DNA from: G965202915 sp965205955
GTDB lineage: Bacteria > Pseudomonadota > Gammaproteobacteria > Eutrophobiales > Eutrophobiaceae
Assembly: GCA_965205955.1 (NCBI GenBank)
Contig: OZ242192.1
Coordinates: forward strand, 372,001 to 436,000
Direction: 5' to 3'
Length of the DNA: 64,000 nt
A program made the translations under genes and the position numbers. Under the pieces are notes generated by a model. The model had not been told where the DNA came from. It did not search any database and worked only from the letters and a program-made list of their open reading frames with translations. Shown piece after piece: positions 42,446-51,210 of the stretch. Position 1 is the first letter of the stretch. The number at the start of each line of letters is the position of its first letter.

Positions 42446-44515
42446 ATGTCAGATCCTGATAAGGAACCAATCACCGTCAAGCCGGCCAGTTTCGAGCCAA
42501 TTAAGGGAAAACCACCCGCTATCCCTTTCAGCTCCAATCGCCGCACATTATTTATTTTCGCCCTACTATGTTTATTTGGCGTTATCGTCTGGTATGCGCT
42601 AACAATAACCTCCATCTATATCGCCACGACTCCGGAGCAGGCGGAAATAAAAATAGGCTCCCTGCTGAAATTCAAGCTGGGACAGCGTTATTTGATCCGT
42701 ACCGGAGAATACGATATACAAATTCATGCAGACGGCTACCGCCCTCTCCTGGATACGCTTACTATAAATAAACAAGATCAAACCCGCGAATTTGCATATA
42801 GTCTGCAGAAGTTACCCGGGCGCCTGAAGGTGCTACTGAATCCGGAGCTGAAGGCGGAAATTTTCATTGATGGTGAAAGAAAGGGCGAAATACCGGCGAC
42901 GATAGCGGATATCGAGCCGGGGAGCCGTATGATACGAATCATCGCAGACAGGTATTTTCCTTATGAACAACCGATCGATATCGAAGGACTGGGCCGGGAG
43001 CAAACACTCGAAGCGCAGCTGCAACAAGCCTGGGCAAGCATTTCGATTATTTCCGAACCGGAAGGCGCCGAGTTGCTCGTGGAGGACGAAGTGATCGGCG
43101 TTACCCCGCTAACGACGGAGCTCCTGCAGGGCAGGCATGAACTGCGCTTGACCCTTGACAACCATAAGCCCTGGCAAAAGACACTGGATATACTTGCCGG
43201 CAGCAATATCGAGCTACACGAGATCAGACTGCAACGGGCCGACGCCATCTTGATGATAAAAAGCACACCGAACAAGGCCAATGTAACCCTGAACGGGAAA
43301 TACCAGGGACAAACCCCGCTCCAGGCGGCGGTAGCACCCAATAAGCAACTCAATATCCGCCTGTTCAAGCAAGGATATCAGCGCAACAGCCGCAACATTA
43401 CCCTGCGTGCCGGCGATAAAAAAAACCTGACCATAGCCCTGGAGCCCGAATTAACCCCGGTGCAATTCAAGGCCTCTCCGGAGACCGCCAAATTATTTAT
43501 CGACGGCGAATCAAAAGGCTCGGCGAATCAAACTCTGTCGCTTCCGACCCGGTTGCACAAGATTGAAATTCGCAGCCAGGGATTTCTTGATTATTCCACC
43601 GAGATCACTCCGCGACCGGGGATCGCACAAACGGTGGAAGCCGCATTGAAGCCGGAACAAGCCGCAAAAAAGAAACCCATAAAGCCGGTTATCCAGACTG
43701 TAACCGGGCAAAAACTGAAATTGTTCAATCCCGATAGTGAATTTTCCATGGGCGCCTCTCGCCGGGAACCGGGACGGCGCGCCAATGAGACTATACGCAA
43801 GGTAAAATTAACCAGACCTTTTTATCTTTCGGTAAAAGAGGTTTCCAATGTCCAGTATAGGGCCTTCGTAAAAGAACATTCTTCCGGAAGTGTGCGCGGG
43901 GAAAATCTGGATGGCGCAAATCATCCGGTGGTCAATGTCAGCTGGGACAAGGCAGCCATCTACTGCAACTGGCTCTCGAAACAGGAAAATCTGGCGGAGG
44001 TATATAAAATCGAATCCGATAAAATTACCGATTACGACTCACGCGCCAACGGTTATCGTCTGCCAACGGAGGCGGAATGGGCCTGGGCGGCGCGTTACAA
44101 CGGGCCAAATAAAATGCTGAAATTTCTCTGGGGAGAAGGGTTTCCTCCCAGGAAGATAATAGGGAATTTTGCCGATCAATCCGCTGTCAATATCATTGCC
44201 GAGGGTATACCCAATTATAATGACGGGCATGTAGTAACATCTCCGGCAGGGAGTTTTGCTGCGAGTGACAAAGGACTATGGGATTTGGGCGGCAATGTGT
44301 CCGAATGGATCCATGATTATTATGATATCTCCATAGTGGGAAAGAAATTAACCGACAATCCTATGGGGGCAACCCGGGGGCAACATCATGTCATCCGGGG
44401 ATCCAGTTGGAAACAGGGATCGGTTTCGGAACTGCGTTTGTCCTACCGTGATTACGGGATTGACGGCCGCAATGATCTGGGCTTTCGCATTGCCCGTTAT
44501 TTAGAGCAATTATGA
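42446..44515 (+). CDS. Membrane-anchored PEGA-repeat protein with SUMF1/FGE-fold C-terminus (689 aa)
   Basis: A cytoplasmic tail and one helix (about 34-55) anchor a large outside part. Four to five PEGA-type repeats follow, about residues 60-105, 140-185, 200-255, 270-325 and 340-390, with typical signatures such as STPNKANVTLNGKYQGQTP and FIDGESKG. The last 260 residues are a formylglycine-generating-enzyme fold: EFSMGASRREPGRR, RLPTEAEWAWAAR, GNVSEWIHDYY, VIRGSSW. The two catalytic cysteines of true FGE are absent near the C-terminus, so it is probably a binding, not oxidising, domain. PEGA repeats suggest a cell-envelope location. First gene of a tight seven-gene operon; I infer that it is the scaffold. 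Confidence 0.88.
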   Translation: MSDPDKEPITVKPASFEPIKGKPPAIPFSSNRRTLFIFALLCLFGVIVWYALTITSIYIATTPEQAEIKIGSLLKFKLGQRYLIRTGEYDIQIHADGYRPLLDTLTINKQDQTREFAYSLQKLPGRLKVLLNPELKAEIFIDGERKGEIPATIADIEPGSRMIRIIADRYFPYEQPIDIEGLGREQTLEAQLQQAWASISIISEPEGAELLVEDEVIGVTPLTTELLQGRHELRLTLDNHKPWQKTLDILAGSNIELHEIRLQRADAILMIKSTPNKANVTLNGKYQGQTPLQAAVAPNKQLNIRLFKQGYQRNSRNITLRAGDKKNLTIALEPELTPVQFKASPETAKLFIDGESKGSANQTLSLPTRLHKIEIRSQGFLDYSTEITPRPGIAQTVEAALKPEQAAKKKPIKPVIQTVTGQKLKLFNPDSEFSMGASRREPGRRANETIRKVKLTRPFYLSVKEVSNVQYRAFVKEHSSGSVRGENLDGANHPVVNVSWDKAAIYCNWLSKQENLAEVYKIESDKITDYDSRANGYRLPTEAEWAWAARYNGPNKMLKFLWGEGFPPRKIIGNFADQSAVNIIAEGIPNYNDGHVVTSPAGSFAASDKGLWDLGGNVSEWIHDYYDISIVGKKLTDNPMGATRGQHHVIRGSSWKQGSVSELRLSYRDYGIDGRNDLGFRIARYLEQL

Positions 44516-44718
44516 AAATTATTTTCCTGGAACTGACATTGATCTTGCTGTTCTCGTTTGCACAGGCCCAGGAGAGCGATAAAAAACAGACAGACAATCA
44601 TGCCGAACAGCAACGGAAGAAAAATAATGAACCAAAAAACACTCCTGCGGTTGATGCCTTCGAACCAAGCGAAAAGGTGTCGGAAGATCACCCGGTCGCA
44701 TTTCCGGCGGATATTTGA
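44512..44718 (+). CDS. Small secreted protein of the PEGA-TolQ-VWA operon (68 aa)
   Basis: A signal peptide (MKIIFLELTLILLFSFAQA, cut before QESD) leads to a hydrophilic, disordered-looking peptide ending PSEKVSEDHPVAFPADI. The pattern of a short acidic tail ending in FPxDI looks like a conserved docking motif, but I cannot name a family. It overlaps the upstream gene by 4 bases (ATGA) and ends 3 bases before the channel gene, strong evidence that it is expressed. Confidence 0.75.
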   Translation: MKIIFLELTLILLFSFAQAQESDKKQTDNHAEQQRKKNNEPKNTPAVDAFEPSEKVSEDHPVAFPADI

Positions 44719-44721
44719 ACA

Positions 44722-45525
44722 ATGAAGATTAGCTATTCCCCCATATCCGATTTTCTGTATCAGCTATGCGCATTGATCTTGTCCATTCTCATCGTGCATA
44801 CGGTGTACGTGGGGCTGATAAGACCCAATGCCCAGGCAATCCATCAGGAACAGCTTGAACGGCAACAGGCGGGGGAAGCATACGAGGTACAGCGTTCGGT
44901 CTATATCGTTGTCAAAGATTTTGAACAGGAGATGTGCTTCATACTGGCGCTATGGGCAGTAGCCATAATCGCCCTGCGATTGAAACACTCGCTGAATGAG
45001 AGAAGCCTGCTCAACCGCTCACTGCTCGAAGTGGTTTCCGGAACCAGCATTCTGCCGGAAGATACGCGCCAGTATGCAAGACCGCTGCAATCCCTGCCGG
45101 AAAAGGAAAAGGAATATCTATTGCCCAGGGCGCTGCTCAACGCGCTGCATCGGTTTGGTTCCACCGGCAACATCCAGGATGTCGCCTCCGCAATCAGGGA
45201 AGCGTGTGATGCGGAGTCCGATCATCTGGACTCCGAACTGTCCATGATCCGCTATATCATCTGGGCTATACCGTCGATAGGATTTATCGGCACGGTGCGC
45301 GGCATTGGTGAAGCGCTTGGCCAGGCGCACAGGGCGGTTGAAGGGGATATAGTCGGCGTTACCGCCAGCCTCGGAGTGGCCTTTAACTCCACCTTTATTG
45401 CGCTGGTTATCAGCATATTCATAATGTTTCTAATGCATCAACTGCAACTGATGCAGGAAAGACTGGTGCAGGATACCTATAACTACTGTGATGTGAATTT
45501 GATAAGGCACCTGCAAGTTCACTGA
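44722..45525 (+). CDS. MotA/TolQ/ExbB family proton channel protein (267 aa)
   Basis: An inner-membrane subunit of the 5:2 ion-driven motor superfamily. Helix 1 is at about 11-33, helix 2 near 70-87, and the two channel helices are in IRYIIWAIPSIGFIGTVRGIGEAL and GVTASLGVAFNSTFIALVISIFIMFLM, both with the family patterns GFIGTVxG and TSLGVAFNST. A cytoplasmic helical loop of about 85 residues lies between helices 2 and 3. No ExbD, TolR or MotB gene is adjacent by sequence name; the two VWA proteins encoded 3' may replace it. It starts 3 bases after the small secreted protein gene. Confidence 0.9.
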   Translation: MKISYSPISDFLYQLCALILSILIVHTVYVGLIRPNAQAIHQEQLERQQAGEAYEVQRSVYIVVKDFEQEMCFILALWAVAIIALRLKHSLNERSLLNRSLLEVVSGTSILPEDTRQYARPLQSLPEKEKEYLLPRALLNALHRFGSTGNIQDVASAIREACDAESDHLDSELSMIRYIIWAIPSIGFIGTVRGIGEALGQAHRAVEGDIVGVTASLGVAFNSTFIALVISIFIMFLMHQLQLMQERLVQDTYNYCDVNLIRHLQVH

Positions 45526-45531
45526 TTCGGC

Positions 45532-46875
45532 ATGCGCAGCACATTTATTGAAATCAATGACACCGCCATCAGGGTTTCGCAAAACGGCGCTATTATTTTA
45601 CACAGCCCGGGCTATGCGGTCATAAGCGACAATCAAGTCTATCTGGGCGGAGAGGCCCTCGGTAGGTCGCACCTGAATCCGCGCATGACCTACAACCGTT
45701 TCTGGAGCAATCCCAACCAGGACCCATTATCACCAAAATCAAAACTCGCCCGGCACAATGCCGATTTGGCCTATGCACATTTACTGAGCATCCATGAGCA
45801 AATCGGCAAACCCGCCGAAGTGATATTTGCCGTTCCAAGCCACTATAATGAAGAGCACCTGTCCCTGCTGCTGGGGTTGGCAAACGCCTGTGCTTTCCGA
45901 ACCGTCGGCCTGGTGGATGCCTCCGTGGCTGCCGCGGCTGCCACCGCCGATACCGGACCATACCATCACCTCGAAATCTATCTGCACCATCTTACTGTAA
46001 CGAAACTGCACGCAGAAACCGAGGTAGTGCGAGGAGATATAGAAGTCAACGATTCTACCGGGTTGCTTGGGATCCACGACAAGTGCGCCAATTACATTTC
46101 CGATCTATTCATTGAACAATCGCGTTTCGATCCGCTACGTCATGCCAAAACCGAGCAGGCCCTGCATGATCAATTGCCGGGCAACCTTGCTTCACTATGC
46201 TCCCTTGCCGAGATTACCTTTGAATTGCCATTTGAAACCACCCGGTACCGGATAAAATTGAAGCGGCAGCAACTGCTACAAATACTGAGCCCTCTCTACA
46301 GCGGCATTATCCAGACGCTTGACCCTGAAATAAATTGCCTGATAAGCCACCGCCTGGGCAATTTACCCGGATTTATAGACGCACTCCACAATCATTCGGC
46401 TCCCGGAACAGGGATCTCCATTGCCGAGGATGCCGTTTTCAAAGGATGTCAAAGAAATTTGCCGCACATCAAATCGGACGGTGATGCGCTTAACTTTATT
46501 ACCCGGCTACCCACCGTAACCGGCGCACAGGCCGTCCATGCAGTGAATGACTTCACCGCGCCGCCACAGGTCGATGCGAAAAAAGAGGCGGCAGGAGAGC
46601 CGCCCAGCCATCTACTCTGCAATGGCAAGGCCCGGGCGCTTGGGCAGGATGCGCTTTATCTATCGGCAGGCGGCGATATCAATCACACTAAAACAGCCGA
46701 CTCGCATTGCGCGGTCAATAAATTCGATGACCGGGTGATGGTCGAGCCCAAATCGGAACTGACCGTATTCAAAAACGGTTTCGAGCTAACCTCCCCGGCA
46801 ACCGTCGGCCCGGGAGATATCATTACCTTTGCCGGCGCGAAAATCGAGTATATGTTCCTCATAGTGAAAAAATGA
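45532..46875 (+). CDS. Hsp70/actin-fold-like protein with C-terminal beta domain (447 aa)
   Basis: The N-terminus MRSTFIEINDTAIRVS and the block VIFAVPSHYNEEHLSLLLGLANACAFRTVGLVDASVAAAA resemble the first half of Hsp70/FtsA-type ATPase folds. Canonical phosphate loops (DxGxxT) are not clear, so ATP hydrolysis is doubtful. The last 60 residues (LTVFKNGFELTSPATVGPGDIITFAGAKIEYMFLIV) look like a small beta-sandwich, perhaps FHA-like. No signal peptide, so cytoplasmic. It begins 6 bases after the channel gene and overlaps the first VWA gene by 4 bases. I infer a regulatory or assembly role in the complex. Confidence 0.72.
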   Translation: MRSTFIEINDTAIRVSQNGAIILHSPGYAVISDNQVYLGGEALGRSHLNPRMTYNRFWSNPNQDPLSPKSKLARHNADLAYAHLLSIHEQIGKPAEVIFAVPSHYNEEHLSLLLGLANACAFRTVGLVDASVAAAAATADTGPYHHLEIYLHHLTVTKLHAETEVVRGDIEVNDSTGLLGIHDKCANYISDLFIEQSRFDPLRHAKTEQALHDQLPGNLASLCSLAEITFELPFETTRYRIKLKRQQLLQILSPLYSGIIQTLDPEINCLISHRLGNLPGFIDALHNHSAPGTGISIAEDAVFKGCQRNLPHIKSDGDALNFITRLPTVTGAQAVHAVNDFTAPPQVDAKKEAAGEPPSHLLCNGKARALGQDALYLSAGGDINHTKTADSHCAVNKFDDRVMVEPKSELTVFKNGFELTSPATVGPGDIITFAGAKIEYMFLIVKK

Positions 46876-47960
46876 CGCGAGCCAGACGAAATTTTTCAGC
46901 ATTCTCATTATCCTTTCTGGACATCATGTCCTGTGGTTTTGGTGCGGTTGTTCTATTATTTCTCATCATCAAACACAATGTCGATGCCGCCATTCCAGCC
47001 TCGGCAGACAGCCCCGATTTAAGCTCGGAAGTCAGTCTGTTGAATAAGGAGATCCTGACAGGACAGGAGCGGCTTGCTGAATTGCGTAGGGTTATTGCCG
47101 AAATCGATCAGCAGATTGCCGCGTCGCAACAGCTTGCCGTCCGCGTCGCGCGGCAGATCAGCGAAACGGTCGAACAAACCGGAGCGCTGACGCCGGATTC
47201 ACAAAACAGCAAAATAGAAAGTCTGAAGAAGAAAATCCTCCAGACAGAGCAGGAAATAAGACAGTTACAGAAGGAAGCAATATCTTCCGGAGAAGGCTCT
47301 CGTGTTTTCGTCGGCAAGGGCGACCGGGAATACGTGTCCGGTCTTAAACTCGGCGGCGACAGAATACTGGTGCTGCTGGACAGTTCGGCCAGCATGCTGG
47401 CCGACACGATAGTCAACATTATCCGGCGCAGAAATATGACCGATCAAAGCAAACGCAAGGCAAAAAAATGGCGGCAGGCAATCAGAATAGTCGATTGGTT
47501 GAGCTCTCGATTCCCGGCCGGGAGTCAATACCAGATCTACACCTTCAATACCGATGTCACGGCCGTCAAGCAAGGCTCCAAAGGTCGTTGGCTGAAAGTC
47601 GGCAATAAACAGGAATTAAATGCCACTATAAATAACCTGTCCGGGATCATACCCGCCAACGGCACCAGCCTGGAAAATGCGTTTCTCGGCGCTTCCGGTT
47701 TGCGGCCGCTCCCCGACAATATCTTTTTAATTACCGACAGTTTGCCCACACAGGGCCGAACAGCATCGAGAAAGACAACCGTAACCGGCGATCAGCGTTT
47801 GAAATTCTTTAAAGAGGCGCTCAAACAACTGCCTGCCGGTGTTCCGGTCAATGTAATACTGTCTCCAATGGAGGGGGATCCAATCGCTGCCTCTTCATTC
47901 TGGAAATTGGCGCAGACCACCCAGGGGTCTTTTTTGAGTCCAAGTGAAGACTGGCCATGA
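46872..47960 (+). CDS. Membrane-anchored VWA protein 1 with ExbD-like N-terminal helix (362 aa)
   Basis: A short basic tail leads into a single helix S-F-L-D17-I-M-S-C-G-F-G-A-V-V-L-L-F-L-I. A coiled coil (about 55-130) precedes a von Willebrand A domain with the MIDAS motif D170-S-S-A-S174, a later threonine (NGTSL) and aspartate (ITDSLP), so metal binding is intact. The aspartate at the start of the only helix is where ExbD and MotB carry their proton-binding residue. It overlaps both neighbours by 4 bases. I infer that it is a motor stalk partner of the TolQ-like channel with the VWA domain in the periplasm. Confidence 0.85.
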   Translation: MTRARRNFSAFSLSFLDIMSCGFGAVVLLFLIIKHNVDAAIPASADSPDLSSEVSLLNKEILTGQERLAELRRVIAEIDQQIAASQQLAVRVARQISETVEQTGALTPDSQNSKIESLKKKILQTEQEIRQLQKEAISSGEGSRVFVGKGDREYVSGLKLGGDRILVLLDSSASMLADTIVNIIRRRNMTDQSKRKAKKWRQAIRIVDWLSSRFPAGSQYQIYTFNTDVTAVKQGSKGRWLKVGNKQELNATINNLSGIIPANGTSLENAFLGASGLRPLPDNIFLITDSLPTQGRTASRKTTVTGDQRLKFFKEALKQLPAGVPVNVILSPMEGDPIAASSFWKLAQTTQGSFLSPSEDWP

Positions 47961-48955
47961 GCAAGCCTAGACGGGAAAATGAGGCATTTGGTATCGCCTT
48001 TCTCGACGTTATCACCTGCGGTTTCGGCGCCATCATCCTGTTGCTGATGATCGCCAAACCCGGCGAGCTCCCGATCCCGGAGATCCCCGTCGACCGGCTG
48101 GACAGCGTAATCGAGAAACTACAGTCTCAACTGTTCAAAATTCGCGACCGCTCAAGCGAGGTAAACCAGGAGCTGGATGCCAAACAGAAACAACTCTCCG
48201 GACACAGGCGGCGCGTCACAGAACTTCAGCAGAAATTGGCGGCCACACGCGACAAACTGTCCAGCACGTCGCAGACAACAGAGGTCCGTAACATCATCAA
48301 AGGGGAGCTGGATCTGGCCTTGCAGGAACTCACCGATGAAATGCAGAGGTTGCTGGCACGGCGAAAACAAAAGAAAACCGATTACATTGGCGGCATACCG
48401 GTAGACAGTGAATACATTATTTTCATAATCGACACTTCGGGCAGCATGTTCCAACACAGTTGGCCAAAAATGATAGAGCAACTGGTGCAAACCCTGGACG
48501 TTTATCCGCAAGTAAAGGGGATTCAAATATTGAATGACATGGGTGATTACATGTTCAGCCAATACCGGGGCAAATGGATACCGGATACGCCGGGACGAAG
48601 AAAAATCATCGTCAGCAGATTGCGCAACTGGAATCCTTTCAGCAACAGCAGTCCGGTTGAAGGCATTACCCGGGCGATCCGATCATTCTATAGTCCAGAC
48701 AAAAAAATAAGCCTGTATGTATTCGGTGACGAATTTTCCGGCAATTCCATCCACAACGTCGTTGAAGCCGTTAATCGGCTCAATCCTAAAGACGGCCAGG
48801 GGAAAACTCAGGTGCGCATCCATGCCGTCGGCTTCCCCGTGCAATTTGCCAATCCGCCGGAATTGCAACTCACCGGCATTCGCTTCGCGACCCTGATGCG
48901 GGAACTGACCCGGAAAAATAACGGCGCCTTTGTCGGTCTCAATGACTTCCGCTAG
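47957..48955 (+). CDS. Membrane-anchored VWA protein 2 with ExbD-like N-terminal helix (332 aa)
   Basis: A paralogue of the preceding protein with the same plan: basic tail, helix A-F-L-D17-V-I-T-C-G-F-G-A-I-I-L-L-L-M-I, coiled coil (about 45-120), then a VWA domain with MIDAS D159-T-S-G-S163. Asp17 and the CGFGA block align exactly with protein 1, while the VWA domains have diverged, so a heterodimer is plausible. ExbD and MotB work as dimers in the pentameric channel. The gene overlaps its predecessor by 4 bases. Confidence 0.85.
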   Translation: MSKPRRENEAFGIAFLDVITCGFGAIILLLMIAKPGELPIPEIPVDRLDSVIEKLQSQLFKIRDRSSEVNQELDAKQKQLSGHRRRVTELQQKLAATRDKLSSTSQTTEVRNIIKGELDLALQELTDEMQRLLARRKQKKTDYIGGIPVDSEYIIFIIDTSGSMFQHSWPKMIEQLVQTLDVYPQVKGIQILNDMGDYMFSQYRGKWIPDTPGRRKIIVSRLRNWNPFSNSSPVEGITRAIRSFYSPDKKISLYVFGDEFSGNSIHNVVEAVNRLNPKDGQGKTQVRIHAVGFPVQFANPPELQLTGIRFATLMRELTRKNNGAFVGLNDFR

Positions 48956-48984
48956 CCCTTGCCGTCCCCCAGGACTATAAACAA

Positions 48985-49605
48985 ATGAATCATCACAGAG
49001 TTGCTATAGTCCTCGCCTCCGCCTTGCTTGTAGCCTGCAGTCAATCCCTCCATCTAAAAACAACAAACACTGTGCCCGCCCCACTGATCAATCAATACCC
49101 CGTCTCCGTAGGGATTTATTTTACCGATGAGTTTCGTAATTTTATCTACAGAGAAGATTCGCCGGATCGCCCCGATTGGCGCATTGAAAGCGGGGCATCC
49201 CAGGTGCAGGCATTCAACCACATACTCTCTTTCATGTTTCAGTCCGTACAGGAAGTCGATTCAATCAAGGCTTCTTCCCTCACGGCAACCCTCAAGCCGA
49301 CTATTGAAGAGATACAGATAGCAATGCCGGAAGATACGAAAACAAAATTGTATGAAGTATGGATCAAATGCAGGATGGAATTATTCGATGCCGATGGAAA
49401 GATAATCACCGACTGGCCGATCATTGGCTATGGAAAATCTTCCGTCGAATTTCTTGTCTCGAGAAGCGACGGGCTCAATGCCGCTTTCGGGCAAGCCCTG
49501 CGTGACACCGGGGCAAGTCTGATTCTAAAATTTACCAAGGATGACCGCGTCAAAGGATGGTTAACCGACCTGGGAGTCTGCAATCCAAATGACGGTCATT
49601 GTTAG
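48985..49605 (+). CDS. Lipoprotein of the PEGA-TolQ-VWA operon (206 aa)
   Basis: The signal peptide ends in a lipobox LLVAC with Cys18, followed by Ser-Gln, so export to the outer membrane is expected. The body is a mixed alpha/beta domain with no family I recognise; SVGIYFTDEFRNF and SGASQVQAFNHILSFMFQSV suggest the fold of small outer-membrane lipoproteins that sort into secretion or transport assemblies. It ends NDGHC. It lies 29 bases after VWA protein 2 and closes the operon, providing an outer-membrane end to the predicted complex. Confidence 0.82.
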   Translation: MNHHRVAIVLASALLVACSQSLHLKTTNTVPAPLINQYPVSVGIYFTDEFRNFIYREDSPDRPDWRIESGASQVQAFNHILSFMFQSVQEVDSIKASSLTATLKPTIEEIQIAMPEDTKTKLYEVWIKCRMELFDADGKIITDWPIIGYGKSSVEFLVSRSDGLNAAFGQALRDTGASLILKFTKDDRVKGWLTDLGVCNPNDGHC

Positions 49606-49791
49606 CGGCATGATTATGCCCTGCGTCCCGAAACTTTATTTTCACGATTCGACCGCTGCGGGGCGGGTGGAGCATTAGCGCAATCCGCCGGCAGATTATT
49701 TCTCCTCCAAAAAGGACGTATAGACGCCGAGGCACAAACGGATACGGCCTTTCCATCGAACAGGAGCGGTAATATTGTTATAATTCATACC

Positions 49792-50331
49792 ATGCAACGG
49801 AAGAAATGTGTTTCGGTGTTTGGGTCCAGTAATCTTGCCGGCGCGGCGGAAGTGGAATCGCTGTGCGAAGAGATTGGGTATGCAATCGCAAACCTGAGCT
49901 GCCGCATCGTCTGCGGCGGACTCGGCGGCGTAATGGAAGCAGTCTGCCGCGGTGCGCGATCCGCCGAAGGATACGAAGCGGGAGATACCGTCGGCCTTCT
50001 GCCGTCAGACAAATCCGCCGACGCGAATCCTTATGTTGATATAGTCATTCCGACCGGACTCGGTTTAATGAGAAATATGCTTGTCGCGCAAACGGGTGAC
50101 GCCTGTATCGGCGTGCGGGGAGGATCGGGTACACTTTCCGAAATCGCTTTCGCATGGCAGCTTGGCAAGCCGGTAGCGGTGATGTCCGACTCCGGCGGCT
50201 GGTCGGAAAAACTGGCGGGAACGCCCCTTGATGAGCGCCGGCAAGGATATAAAATTGCATCATTGTCCAGCGTGGACGACGCGGTGAAATGGCTGGAGAA
50301 AACGCTTGCGAACGGGCCGCCAACCCCATAA
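49792..50331 (+). CDS. LOG-like TIGR00725-family protein (179 aa)
   Basis: The family is related to cytokinin riboside monophosphate phosphoribohydrolase (LOG) and molybdenum-carrier-like proteins. The Rossmann-like motif is RGGSGTLSEIAFAW, and the N-terminal CGGLGGVMEAVCRGA matches the subfamily. The exact reaction in bacteria is not known. It starts 186 bases after the previous operon and looks like a separate unit. Confidence 0.85.
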   Translation: MQRKKCVSVFGSSNLAGAAEVESLCEEIGYAIANLSCRIVCGGLGGVMEAVCRGARSAEGYEAGDTVGLLPSDKSADANPYVDIVIPTGLGLMRNMLVAQTGDACIGVRGGSGTLSEIAFAWQLGKPVAVMSDSGGWSEKLAGTPLDERRQGYKIASLSSVDDAVKWLEKTLANGPPTP

Positions 50332-50398
50332 ACGGAAATAATGCAACGACGACCCTGCCTTGCCATACCGAGAACTACCATAAAGAAAGGCTATCTGT

Positions 50399-50974
50399 AT
50401 GAAAGAAGACCCGGAAGGGGTTGCATACACACCGGCCTCAAGGTGGCAGCGCCTCGCTGCGGTGTATCTTGATTCAATCGGCTCGGGGGGCCTTGCCCTG
50501 ATTGTGTTGTTGGTTATATCGTGGGCCTGGAATACCATTCAAGACGCCGGCCCAGGCGGGCACGGGGGCCTGTCACGTCTGGGGTGGTTCTTTATCAGTT
50601 TCCCCCTGCTTTGGACAGCAATGGCCCTCATTGCCGGGAGCATCTCGTTGGCTACTCTTGGCAGCACACCCGGTCAAAGGTTATGCTGGATCGAAACCCG
50701 TATGCTCAATGGAACCCCCCTTAGTGCCCGTCCCTTGCGTGCGTGTGCCCGCAGTGTGCTCGGTGCCGGGGAGATGATTTTTCTTATCGCCTCAGGGATC
50801 AGCGCCTGTCACTTCGGGCAATTCTCCGTCTGGTCCTCCGTCTGCCCGGGGTATACGGGCATATTCCTGCTGGCGGCGGCCCTGCCGGTCCTGCTCTTCG
50901 GAGGACGCACATTGAGTGAGCGCGCCACCGGCGTGTGGACCGTGAGGCGACCGGGCATGGACGGAAGCTCATGA
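50399..50974 (+). CDS. RDD family membrane protein (191 aa)
   Basis: The RDD signature appears as R14-W-Q-R-L-A-A-V-Y-L-D, with the expected Arg and Asp of the first helix. Later comes ATLGSTPGQRLCWIETRMLNGTPLS. There are four to five helices. The function of RDD proteins varies; some are sodium/proton antiporters. The start uses AAAGAAAGG about 10 bases upstream. It runs up to the tRNA-Ser gene on the other strand. Confidence 0.82.
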   Translation: MKEDPEGVAYTPASRWQRLAAVYLDSIGSGGLALIVLLVISWAWNTIQDAGPGGHGGLSRLGWFFISFPLLWTAMALIAGSISLATLGSTPGQRLCWIETRMLNGTPLSARPLRACARSVLGAGEMIFLIASGISACHFGQFSVWSSVCPGYTGIFLLAAALPVLLFGGRTLSERATGVWTVRRPGMDGSS

Positions 50975-51021
50975 ACCAGGCAAGGCCTGGTGCGGAGCAA
51001 TCCTGCACCCAGGCTGCTGTG

Positions 51022-51115
51022 TGGCGGAGAGGGCGGGATTCGAACCCGCGTGCCGGGGGGTACCCGACCATCTGATTTCGAGTCAGCTCCGTTATGACCA
51101 CTTCGGTACCTCTCC
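51022..51115 (-). tRNA. tRNA-Ser (anticodon CGA)
   Basis: Read on the minus strand, GGAGAGG pairs with CCTCTCC, the anticodon loop in CTGACTCGAAATCAG gives CGA (codon TCG), and the long variable arm typical of class II tRNAs (GGTCGGGTACCCCCCGGC region) precedes the T arm GGGTTCGAATCCC. CCA is encoded. Confidence 0.95.
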
Positions 51116-51210
51116 GAAAGAGACGACATTATGCCAGAGTACCTATTGCGCCGGCAAAAAATCAAGGGGCCTGAGCAGCAAATTTGCAATCAGACCGGTA
51201 ACGGGCGAAA

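Noticed and set aside
44722..48955. Zorya defence system
   Set aside because: A MotA/TolQ-like gene is present, but there is no ZorB with an OmpA domain, nor ZorC, ZorD or ZorE; VWA proteins occupy that place.
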